In this document: positions 54,397 to 64,000 of the stretch, in pieces
Layout of the letters: every line of letters begins with the position of its first letter
Position numbering within the stretch: the stretch's first letter is position 1
NCBI GenBank assembly: GCA_001414485.1
Contig: LLEY01000075.1
Span: forward strand, 62,001 to 126,000
Source: Calycina herbarum
Taxonomy: Eukaryota > Ascomycota > Leotiomycetes > Helotiales > Pezizellaceae
DNA: 64,000 bases
Direction: 5' to 3'
Notes under the pieces: model-generated
The model's database searches: none
What the model was told of the DNA's origin: nothing
Seen by the model: the letters and a program-made list of their open reading frames with translations, nothing else
Translations under genes and position numbers: made by a program

Positions 54397-56344
54397 TGTG
54401 CACGCTTATGAAATACATACAGGAGATATGCAAAGCCATCTCGCCGTCTGACTTGGTCCAATGAGATGTCGCATCCATGATTTCAATATTGGTACCTCCA
54501 TCTCCAAAGAATATTCATTTTATGTCAGCACTCAATCAATCATATCGGATTCTCCCCGAGGAAATCTTCCCGTGTCTCATTTGGTGATTTCCTGAATTCA
54601 GACAATCTCAAGCCCGCATACGAGTGGCTGAATGAGGGATATTTCCATGACATTGCATTACTTGTTTATCGCCCCTATCTTGGACGTGACCGGTATGAGG
54701 TTATTCGTGGCCTCTCATATCTCCTTTCCTCCTCGTGTCCGTTGGATATCACCATCGCTCACCGACCAAGGGGGGTCAAACTCGCCCTGCTCACCAGACC
54801 TCTTTACCCCGCTCTACAACATTTCCCCTGAGCAAGACATCGGTTACCGTTCCCGGAGGTTGGTTGACAAACGCGGACTGATAGTAGTATTTCAAATTGG
54901 AAACTGAATTTGTGATACCACCGTTTTCCAACCGGTAGTACTTGTTGTTTTTCCGGCATCCCGCTTGTCATCTTTTGAGCTGCATTTTCCACTCAAAGCC
55001 CGGCTATCAAGGCAAGCGCTTCATCTCAATCCATACACCGTCTTAATCGACAAGACTAAAACTCGGGGGTCGGGCCGAAGAGTGCTGAATTGTGCAACTT
55101 TGCCTTGCCTTTACCAGGTTTAGTCATGTACATGAACAAGTACCACTTGTCATACAGTACGAGGCTCGACTTGACGGACATCATGAACCCCACCTGCTGT
55201 ACCACCCTGATGATGAGCGCCACTGTGAGAGAAACGGGCTACCGGTTAAGTCGCCGTCCGAATAACATACCCCCAAATGCTATTTACGGCATATTGCATG
55301 CGTTAACTGCATGTCTTTACCGCATATCGCATTCGACATACGCACAGAATACGTACTCTATGATTTCTGGTTGGTATTTCCCCAGTGGGACAGCGTGAGA
55401 AACAGTCCGATTACATCACTTGAGTGCTGACCGACTTTGGTCCCATCTGCCGGAGTGTTGTATTCTGTAGCTCTTTGCAGATTGCAGATATTGCATCTTC
55501 TGTCTCTTTTTTCAAGGATGCATCTCCGTGTTGGTGGTACTGTACGTACTGCTACATAGCTACGTAGGTAGTAGACATTGTCGGACATAAGCGAAGGATT
55601 CGAATCGCACAGCCAGTTGTCCGATAACTTGCTGCCCCTCGGGCCAAATTCAAGGCTGGCTTTTGCCAATGAGGTTGCCATGTGTTGTAATGTGTTGAAA
55701 GATGATGTGGTGTTGTCTCATCGCTTGCAGATTTAATGTGAGCAAAAGTCTGTCTTACCAGAAGTTACCACCTTGAAACTAAGGCCCCAACACGGAAATA
55801 GTTGGATCGATGGCTCATTTCACAAGTTTCTGCCACGATATGCACCTTGAATCTCACACTCTGCAAATCACCAACACATCTTATTCTCAACACCCACTTC
55901 TTCGCTACTATCATCCACTCACAATCTTACACAATCACCCCTCACTCTCTACTCGTACCCTTCCGCCTCTCCCTCGCCTTTTCCATTTCCCGGCATCCCG
56001 TGGCACCCCAACTTACTTACTTACACACTTACACCTGCTAATGCTCGCGTGTGCATGAACCCCAAATACGGTCACCCACCTAAGCAAGGCAAACCTCATC
56101 CAAAAAGCGAGAAAGCCACCTAGACTAGAGAGCCAAGAAAAAGGACACTAGCATCCCGACAAATCCGTGAGAGTCTTTGTCTTCGATTGCGGGTGCTGAC
56201 GGTGCTCCAATTGTGTGGCAGCCGCGCCCCATACGAACACCACCCAAGCCGTAACTCATAGCCGCATCCGCTTCGTGACCCCATCTCATCCCAGCCTGGA
56301 TCAACCCCAACCCAACCCAACCCCCTCTCTCAAAAAGGACTGTG
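54397..56344. promoter_or_regulatory. Divergent intergenic region, transporter / SSN3
   Basis: 1.9 kb without a supported gene. Frames up to about 107 codons lack domains. The last 300 bp before 56345 are C-rich on the plus strand, as in a fungal leader. Confidence 0.5.
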
Positions 56345-57967
56345 ATGAGCCTGGCTTCAAACCCACCCTCTTCCGGGGGTGCTCCTTCCTCGGCTTCCCA
56401 GAACAGACAGACTTTAAAGAGGAGTGTGCAACAAGCTTTTGATGGTAGACAACCCCATCTTTCTTCTATCCACCCACCTTTCCCATCTTCCATTCCAGTC
56501 TTAAGAACACCATGTCTTTATTATAGTTTCCCGCTTCTTTGCTTTTTTTTTTCAACGACGTCAACTCGAGTTTTCATCGGATCATAAATTTCATTATTTT
56601 CATCAACATGTATCCACATCGTCGAGCTCATCAGAGTCATCACTCGTTTCGTCTGTTATTCAAGCTTTCTTGGGAATTCTCACTTACTTTTTCTCAGATC
56701 CAACTGATAGAGGAATCGGACCCGTCGGATATCAAAGTAAGGTTCGGGTGATCGACAGGTACAAGGTCATCGGATTCATCAGTAGTGGAACGTATGGACG
56801 TGTCTACAAAGCAGTTGGCCGTCATGGTCAGCCGGGGGAATTTGCCATCAAAAAGTTCAAACCGGGTAGGTGGTGTTCTTCAAGATATGTCGAGTAACCG
56901 CTGATCAAGAAAATGTAGACAAGGAAGGAGAACAAATTCAATATACCGGCATCTCACAATCAGCAATTCGAGAAATGGCACTTTGTTCCGAGCTCAGTCA
57001 CATGAACGTAATCAGACTTTGTGAGATTGTTCTGGAGGACAAGTGTATTTTCATGGTGTTTGAGTATGCCGAACATGATTTACTTCAAATTATTCATCAT
57101 CATACTCAACCGACTCGACATCCCATTCCACCGGCTACTGTCAAAAGCATCATGTTTCAGCTCTTGAATGGATGTCAATATTTACACGCCAACTGGGTCC
57201 TTCATCGAGATCTCAAACCAGCAAATATCATGGTCACCTCGGGGGGAGAAGTGAAAGTTGGAGACCTGGGATTGGCACGTCTTTTCAACAAACCTCTTCA
57301 CCCATTATTCAGTGGTGACAAGGTAGTGGTCACGATCTGGTATCGTGCTCCGGAACTACTCTTAGGTTCTCGACATTATACACCGGCAATCGATACGTGG
57401 GCCATAGGATGTATATTTGCCGAATTGCTCTCACTTCGTCCCATTTTCAAAGGAGAAGAAGCCAAGATGGATTCCAAAAAGACGGTCCCATTTCAACGAA
57501 ATCAGATGCAGAAGATTGTAGAAATCATGGGATTACCAAGGAAGGAACAATGGCCAAATCTCGTCAACATGCCGGAATACGCACAATTACATACTCTCTC
57601 TGGACATTCTCATAGCAAAAACGGAGGTTCCAATCTTGAAAAATGGTACTACAGTACCATCAACTCACAGTCTGCGACCTCCGTTCCTTCTTCAAACGCC
57701 TCCCTTGGATCAGAAGGATATAAGCTCCTAAGCGGTTTACTGGAATACGATCCGGAAAGACGTCTCACAACGCAACAAGCTCTTAATCATCCATTCTTCA
57801 GTACCGGTGACAAAGTGTCAGCCAACTGTTTCGAAGGCATGAAAGCGGAATATCCTCATCGAAGAGTAAGTCAAGACGACAACGACATTCGAACGAGCAG
57901 TCTACCAGGCACAAAGAGAAGCGGATTACCCGATGATTCGAGACCAGTGAAGAGAATGAAGGAGTGA
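56345..57967 (+). CDS. SSN3: SSN3/CDK8, cyclin-dependent kinase of the Mediator kinase module
   Basis: Kinase that, with its cyclin (Ssn8/CycC), forms the Mediator kinase module, phosphorylating RNA polymerase II and transcription factors. Exons 56345-56444, 56698-56865 and 56919-57967 close in phase to 438 aa. The N-terminus reads MSLASNPPSSGG and LKRSVQQAFD. The kinase domain begins YKVIGFISSGTYGRVYKA. Visible features: the Lys in FAIKKF, SQSAIREMAL (the CDK8-type alpha-C, in place of PSTAIRE), HRDLKPANIM, the DLG variant of DFG (GDLGLARL) and TIWYRAPELL. GTKRSGLPDDSRPVKRMKE is the conserved tail. Intron 1 (253 nt) is unusually long, so the first exon is the least certain part. Confidence 0.92.
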
Positions 57968-58651
57968 ATGAGATGAAATGAGGTTGAGGCTGGCCAGAAA
58001 AACATGTCATCCTTGCATTGCATCCACAAACGCCATCCCTTCGGAAACTTCCGCGGGTTGCAGGTTTCGGAGACTTACATGAAGAGACGGAACACATGAT
58101 CCTTTTTTCGAAAGGTTTCAAAAGAGGGGGTTAAACGCGCCTAATACTTCCTTGAGGGGATTTATTTGGGATAAGAGCGGTGTGACATGTGGTGCTTTTT
58201 CGCCAAGTCTCCACTTCTGCGGAGAATTCAAGGCATTGATATGATCACGTGGCGGGAGTAAGAAGGGCACAGCCACATCTCGCGTGACGCCACAGTTAAT
58301 TCCGTCAGCCAAGACTGACACGTCATGCGTATGCGCAGTGTTTGCTTGGGCTGTTATTCAACCAAGATTTTGGGGGTGTCTGGAAGGCTGGTAACTGGGA
58401 TGGGCTGGTTGAATAGCCTTGGAGTGAATGTTTAATCTGTGGCGGGGAGGATATATATACCCTCTTGTGTCTCTTTGGTTCTCGACCTTCTTTCATACGA
58501 CTACAACCTCAAAACACATTACCTCAAATCAATATCAAACCACGCAGCAACTACAAACAAACACATCACAACTCTTCATCAAAACCCCATCCATCTCACA
58601 TTCGAGCAACAAACACACTTCTTCACTTTATCAAGAAAAACATCAAACAAC
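57968..58651 (+). promoter_or_regulatory. Promoter and leader of the 41-aa micro-ORF
   Basis: A strong TATA box (ATATATATA) lies at about 58450. From about 58496 to the ATG the sequence is very poor in G and rich in A and C, typical of unstructured leaders of highly expressed or stress-induced fungal genes. AGGGG-type elements occur near 58123 and 58153. No other gene was seen in this 680-bp stretch. Confidence 0.55.
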
Positions 58652-58777
58652 ATGCCTCTCTTCTACAGCAAAGGATTTGGTGGTCGTCGCGCCGGTGGAA
58701 ATGTTACCGCTGATAGACACGGTGTTCATCGTCCAGTTTGGAGAATGAGACTTTGTGGACTCAACTGCTTCCGTTAG
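58652..58777 (+). CDS. 41-residue micro-protein
   Basis: Small frame coding MPLFYSKGFGGRRAGGNVTA, then DRHGVHRPVWRMRLCGLNCFR, and a stop. It is basic, Gly/Arg-rich, with two Cys near the C-terminus. It was not recognised as a known family. Support comes from context: a canonical TATA box about 200 bp upstream, an A/C-rich leader without competing ATGs immediately before it, and ATG context ACAACATGCC. No signal peptide or membrane segment. It is too short for sequence statistics to decide. Confidence 0.5.
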   Translation: MPLFYSKGFGGRRAGGNVTADRHGVHRPVWRMRLCGLNCFR

Positions 58778-59644
58778 AGCACTTGCTTCATCTCGTGAAA
58801 TGCTCTATGGATTGACTTGGGTGTGGAACGTCGGGCTCTCATGAGCGTGGCCTGATGTTCTTGGGCGAATCATAGGCGGATGCGGCCGACGAGGGGAATT
58901 GTATTATATTGAACTTCGATTATGGGAGCATGTGACACGATGGCGTTTTTGGGATCTGATTGATGGGCTAGCGTGGGAATGAGCGATGGGGGGTTAACCC
59001 TTGACTCGCTGCGTACTTGTACAGTTTTGGTATGCGGTCTGGGCTTGGTACTAGCAGGTGGGGGACTTTGCGATGGGGCCACAAAACAAGCATGCTGAAA
59101 TAATAATAAAACAAAATTCAAAATAAAAGCAAGATGTTTATTGTGAGCTGAGAATTTATCGAGTCAGTGCGTTACATATTCCTTTTCTTCCATCAACTTG
59201 TTTCGAGACTCAAGTCGTGTTTATCCTCTGGGAATGACAAACTTGCTTTGTACGAGTGTCTGAAATTGGTCGATTCGTCGAACCAAAGTCAGAAAATGGA
59301 GAGTCTACTCTTTCCATTCTCCTACTCTTGCTTACACAATCTGCTCTAAGATAAATTCCGTCCGACGCTCTCTAGTATTCTTGCTGCCAGTTTTCCAAAT
59401 ATTGTATCTATTTCTGGATATGTATTTTTTTGGTTTCTCAAACCAGAGTAACAGCCCCTCTCCATTCAAAGCCATTACCATCCGTATGTATACTGATATC
59501 TCATTCTGTATTCCCGAGCCATTACGTCTCTCATTACAGCACCACAAATTCTTGCAAGATTCCCCTGATGGATGTGTCGCTGCTCTAAGTTCCAATTTCT
59601 CCTCCACACTCTTACAAAATTACCCACATTCCATAATCCAAACC
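58778..59644. other. Intergenic between the micro-ORF and a convergent hypothetical gene
   Basis: 3' sides of two convergent genes. Frames of 60-137 codons on both strands lack domains and overlap. Nothing else was identified. Confidence 0.45.
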
Positions 59645-61233
59645 TCATACAGAAACCCTACCTCTCATACTCCCCGTATCCCAAGACCCACTAAACCTTC
59701 CCCGAAACACCATTTCCAAACTCTTCAAATCCTCTTTCTCACAAGAATCAACTCCAAAATCAACACCTTCATCTACTTTCTTCGTCCCACTTAGGTTGCC
59801 ATTCCCATTCACATCCTCTGCCTCCTCTCTCCCTCTCTTCCCATCATGCCCCGCCTTAATGCCACCACCCAAGTCACCCTCCAAATCTCCATCCCCAATC
59901 CCATAAAGCCCCATAATCTTCCCCCGAATCCTCTTCTTCAATTGTCCCCCTTCTCTGTTAAGAACTTCAATGATAAATTCCCTTACATCCTTTAATTCCC
60001 GTATCTCATTTTGTTTTTTGATTCTTCGTGCGTCGAGGAGGGATTGAGGGGGTGGGGTGAGGAGCTTGGGATTATATTGCGTTGGAGAAGTGAGTGTGAG
60101 ATTCGAGGGGGCGAGATGATTCTGGGCATGTGGGAGGGTTGGGTTTTGGGAGGAAATTGAAAATCTTGGGTTTTGAGCTGTGCTAACGTTCGGATCAATC
60201 GATGAAGTCGAAAACCGCGGGTTCTGAGCCGAATTCAGGTTCGGATTAAAGGTATGGTAATGCCCCGGATTAAATGGCGTACACGCCAAATTCGGTAATG
60301 ATTGATTCGGGAAATTCCTCGTCATGCCATCCGTGTTCGTGTTACTGGTGTGAATCCCATCCACACTCCCATTCCCGAGACGATAATTCCTGATACTGAG
60401 AAATGGATTTCTTTTCTCCCCTCCCCTTTCCCTCTCCCTCGTAGACTTATATCTCGCAGGCATTTTCCTCCCTCCTCCCCCTTCGATCAATCCTGCACTA
60501 GTAGAATAATTTTGTGTTTCTCCTTCTGGGGGTGTGAGGATTACTGTTAGTTGTGGGGATTGGAATATTATTCTTGAATTTTGCATATTGAGTTTTGGAG
60601 CTGGCTCTTCTTTTTTTTTGGTTGTAGCCTCGAGTTCGAAACGCACTGTTTTCTGTTGTTGTTGTTTGCTGGATTTCTTCCTCTTTGGAGAGGATTTTGG
60701 TTTTGGTACTGTGCCGGTGGAGATGTAGGCCAGGATTGCTTTGTTGTATTCGGATGCTAAGGAGGGGTCGTAGAGTGGTTCTGTGGATTTTGACTTTATT
60801 ACCTTTTTAGGGGATGCTGGGTCGGTGGTGCTTCGTTGCAAATCTGGTTTTGAGCCTGAGATATTTGGGATGGTCGAGGATGAGGAGGAAGACGAGTGGA
60901 GGGGGTTATCGTTATTCCAGATATTTATTACTGGCGGATCGATATAAAACGAGTGCCGACTTTTTCTCTGCAGATCTGCTGCTTTTCGGAGCCAGGTGAG
61001 CCATGATGGGGGGTCGTCTGATGCAGTGAGGTCTTCAATTGAGGGGTTGGTATCAATTCTTGTTGATTCCTTGCCGTTGGTGTCCGTCTTCAACTCCCCT
61101 TCTTGGTCTCCAGTTTCTCGGGGCTTTTCTTTGGCATTTTTGAATCTGCTGAATGATTAAGGAAGGAAGTGGAATCTGAGTTCGATACTTACGGTGCCTG
61201 TGTGGCATTAAACAACCAAGAGAATCGCGGCAT
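59645..61233 (-). CDS. Hypothetical disordered protein with RVxF-like motif
   Basis: Unrecognised family. Exons 61233-61193 and 61145-59645 join in phase through a 47-nt intron, giving 513 aa. It starts MPRFSWLFNATQAPFKNAK. A short ordered N-terminal block (DPPSWLTWLRKAADLQRKSR) and YNKAILAYISTGTVPKP suggest small folded motifs. The rest is low-complexity with SSSSSSS, QQQQ and Asn-rich repeats (AQNPRFS appears twice). KTVRF, at about residue 170 after the QQQQ run, fits a PP1 RVxF docking motif. A helix-like block (LKDVREFIIEVLNREGGQLK) at about 390-425 is the most conserved-looking part of the C-terminal half. No known domain, signal peptide or membrane span. Confidence 0.68.
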
Positions 61234-62131
61234 AAATCCTCTTTCTGGCGAATTGAAAAACTGCTTTGGTTCCCCGTCATCAATTCTTCATGAACTGACA
61301 ATTACACTCAATGCCTCATATACTTCACAACTGAGTAAAGAATTCGATCAAATGTTGACATGAAGTTGTAGGAGATCGTGGGGGAAAGAAGTTGATCCCC
61401 GGAACCCCGGTGTAGTGTCAAAAATTAGTTGAGATCAAAAATCCAATATTCAATTGGCGTATCTTTCTCACTCTTTTTCTTTTCCAATGGGGACCCCCGG
61501 AATATTTGAGACACGGCAACCGGAAAGGGATGGAGCTGAAGTCGACGAGGCTGAAATAGACCCCAATTCAGTACCCAGGTCCAATAAGATTGAGTACTCG
61601 GAGAATAAATGATGATGTCTTGGCCTTTCTTCTTCGAAATGGTGAGTTGTCATGATGTTTTCTGCCGGATTTACATCAGAACAGCCATATTCACAAATCG
61701 TCATTTTGATCGACCCCTCCAAAGTCTCTTGGTTTTGGCGGTCAAGTCGACATTTGTGATTTTCAGGCCAAGAATCCCGGGTGGCGTTTAAACAAGTCCC
61801 CGAAGTGGTGGTGGTGATGCATGTTTTGACGGTTGTCATTGAGTGGCTTCTTTCGTGGATAAGTATTCGCCAAAAGGACGGTTTGGACCCCCACCAAGCA
61901 GGGGGGTAGAGCTTATCGATATTTCATCTGGGGCAGTGGCTGATTTTCGTGCTGTGTAAGGCGCTGAGTCTGTCAAATTACTGGATTTGAGTCGGAAAAG
62001 GTTGGTTTGTACGACGCTATCGTATTGAACGCTGGTTAGCAATTTCCAAATAGATAGTGGTACATGGATCAACTCCCTCGTGGGCAAATAATTGGTGGTT
62101 AGTCTGGCGATGTACTGAAAGGGATGGGTAA
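61234..62131. other. Intergenic, no supported gene
   Basis: Minus-strand frames at 61468-61839 and 61836-62171 have no domain. They probably fall in the 3' untranslated region of the upstream minus-strand gene and the leader of the next one. Confidence 0.45.
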
Positions 62132-62763
62132 CTACCTTCGAAAACTTCCGACTTCTTCGATCATGTTGCATGTTGCATTATGGTGGTTTTGATGGTATGA
62201 TAGCTCGTCAATTTTTCTAAAGGGCCAGCGTCAACATTCGAAGTGCGGGGAAATTCCTATATGCCAAGAAAAACTCACGCTGACAGCATTGCCAGTTGTA
62301 TTTGAAAACTGCGATGGCTCTCTGCTTTTCGTTGCTCAATACTTCTATGAATCCGCTCCCGTGCAGCCATCCAAAGTGCAGCGGATTTGACGCGAGAGAC
62401 TTTAGTGTAGGTGATATCATTACCACCGGTAACGGACACTACACTCTGTTGTAATTCTCGGTCCATTTCTTGCAATCTATCGAGAGATTGCTTGTAAAGT
62501 CCTTGGAAATATTTAAAGTCGCCGGTTCCGTACTTTCTCTCGGGATGACGGATTTGCGAGGCCAAGTATGCATTGTTTAACATGGTCGTCTCGGTATGTA
62601 GGAGTTCAATCTGATCTAGGGCGTACGATACCTCCGCCTGAGTGTCTATCGCGGATCTGAGACTGATTGCTCGGGCGTAGAAACCGGCGATTACAGCGCC
62701 AACGAATGTGAGGATGCCAGTAATCGAGGCTGCGATCGAGAGAGCGCTGTCTTGTTGCGACAT
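62132..62763 (-). CDS. Small protein with N-terminal membrane anchor and helical body
   Basis: Unrecognised. Exons 62763-62279 and 62216-62132 join in phase (donor GTGAGT, intron 62 nt) to 189 aa. Residues about 7-31 (LSIAASITGILTFVGAVIAG) form a signal-anchor-type membrane segment. The rest is mostly helical and charged (AEVSYALDQIELLHTETTML, LYKQSLDRLQEMDRELQQSV), ending EEVGSFRR. A TATA-like TATATA lies about 35 bp upstream of the ATG on the minus strand (near 62800). The frame continues upstream of the ATG to 63243, but that part is beyond the TATA box and lacks protein character. The layout resembles other small fungal membrane proteins of unknown function. Confidence 0.62.
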
Positions 62764-64000
62764 CTTCAATTGGTCGTGGCTGACATGGAGTGATGCTTGG
62801 TATATATTGCGATGGGGGCCCTGAGAAGAATAGATGAATTCGCCTGTGCCTTCTTTTAGAGCCTGTCGGCCTTTGTACCTGCGTACGAATGCAACAATTG
62901 ATAGGCACTTTCGACAGAGCTCACGACAAGAAGTAGCTCTGTGCTGTGCCATTCCGAAGCACTGTAGTGCAACCTGACTGTTCATGTGACCTAGATATTT
63001 GTACAGCCACCCGACGTTCGGAGGACTGCCATTGCATGCAGGGAGCCGTCTTAGGTAGCACGAGAAAGAGCAGTCTTGACGACAAGAAAAGAGTATAAAA
63101 AGCATGGTGTCAACCACTAATTCGTCCCTTCCCAGGGCCGGCCGATACGAAGTTCCAAGCTTTGGACCAGCAAGCCAAAGACACTGCATCACAGCTGGTG
63201 CTTTCCGGAATTGTAATCGTATCATGTTTTGCCAGCAAAGCAAAGCTGGTACCAGATCCTGCGATTCGAACTGTCAAATCAAGAGAACTTGCTCTTCGTG
63301 AGATCTTGGTTGGGGGATCGGCTCCAGGATGTTGACCGACAACAAGAGCAGGGTCTTGATTTGACAGTGGATCCAGGGTCTTGACTCTCGCCTCTACCCT
63401 TTGAAACGGCACTTGCCAAATAAAAAAGGCGAGATATTGGGAAGGAAAGCAGAAGATGCAGCGATTGGATTGGCCATTGTGGAAACAATTGAAACAATTG
63501 AAGCCGCTGATGAGTTGAAAGAAGGCTGAAGCCTTATCGGACGGACGAAGCCAACTGTCCTATTCCGCCAAGGCGGGCTGCACCTTGTTTTCAGAAGAAA
63601 GTCAATCTGGAGGCTCTCTTTTAGTTCTTTCTCCGTAAAGTTGTTTAAAGTTGTTAAAGTTGTGTTTCTTCCCTGGCAAACAGTTCAAAAATGGGCAACT
63701 TTACAAGCCACCGACGTACACTGGTTGGCTCGTAAGTGGCCTGTTGTCCCTCAAAACGGTACTGAAACAGGCGTGGCGACTCCTGCTGAGCGTCAGAGAC
63801 ATTTCACAAAACCCAGCCATTGTGGTCTTGTCAGGCCAAATTTGCTGTCAAACCAACAGGGAAAATAGTAGGGCAAGACTTTACAAAGAAATGCTAAATT
63901 CTAGTTCCAACTTTTGATGTTGTTGTGTGTTGGGAGTATATCACTAAAATAATCTGCTCAAAGGATTTGAATAACCCAGCCCCCGCCCCTCCATTAACCT
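62764..64000. other. Promoter of the preceding minus-strand gene and right edge of window
   Basis: Short frames only. No domain or repeat was recognised to the end of the window. A gene may begin beyond 64000. Confidence 0.45.

Noticed and set aside
56428..56440. GTGTGCAACAAGC, resembling the 15-bp motif array
   Set aside because: Lies in a coding exon of SSN3 (KRSVQQAF) and lacks the AGCGA half, so probably chance.
62764..63243. 160-codon upstream extension of the small membrane-protein gene
   Set aside because: Lies beyond a TATA box and lacks protein character; the ATG at 62763 gives a clean membrane-anchor start.

Overview
The window is nuclear DNA of a filamentous ascomycete. Genes carry short GT-AG introns (mostly 47-60 nt), are well spaced, often divergently paired, and include fungus-specific families: a Fungal_N/STAND-type protein, an Egh16-like secreted protein, a Pom1-type DYRK kinase, a TinC-like protein and a dysferlin-domain peroxin. 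The gene set and the TIR repeats suit Leotiomycetes (Helotiales), but no species can be fixed by eye. Exon joins were worked out by hand from splice signals, reading phase and protein sense. For most multi-exon genes the phases close exactly.

Layout. 1-7.4 kb: degenerate repeats, an ARF6-like GTPase (minus), type I mannose-6-phosphate isomerase (plus), then a gene-free stretch with an array of a 15-bp motif. 7.4-12.4 kb: a four-exon, 1488-aa Fungal_N protein with an Arg/Ser-rich tail. 12.4-18.5 kb: a repeat-rich decay zone. It holds two damaged copies of an unrecognised, HMG-box-like gene family, one of them split by a 1.1-kb internally deleted pogo/Fot1-type transposon with perfect 43-bp TIRs. 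17.3-21.6 kb: a pair of small hydrophobic paralogues flanking a tinC-like gene. 22.7-30.6 kb: a Pom1-like DYRK kinase and a dysferlin-domain peroxin, divergently transcribed. 31.2-35 kb: tandem CorA-like membrane protein copies, one a fragment, the other intact except for one apparent single-base deletion. 35.3-36.2 kb: an Egh16-like secreted protein. 36.2-41.1 kb: gene-poor. 41.1-41.9 kb: a small one-TM protein. 44.8-48.7 kb: an LRR protein with an RVxF-type PP1 docking motif. 49.7-50.5 kb: a DCG1-like Asp/Glu/hydantoin racemase-family protein. 52.7-54.4 kb: an MFS sugar transporter. 56.3-58.0 kb: SSN3/CDK8. 58.7 kb: a 41-aa micro-ORF with a strong TATA box and a G-poor leader. 59.6-61.2 kb: a disordered hypothetical protein. 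62.1-62.8 kb: a small membrane-anchored protein.

The genes are not a pathway cluster. They are unlinked housekeeping and signalling genes (vesicle traffic, mannose metabolism, polarity, peroxisome, Mediator kinase) separated by islands of repeats. The unusual content lies in those islands: a palindromic MITE-like family with more than a dozen decayed copies, the 15-bp motif array, intronic hairpins, and the broken two-copy gene family.
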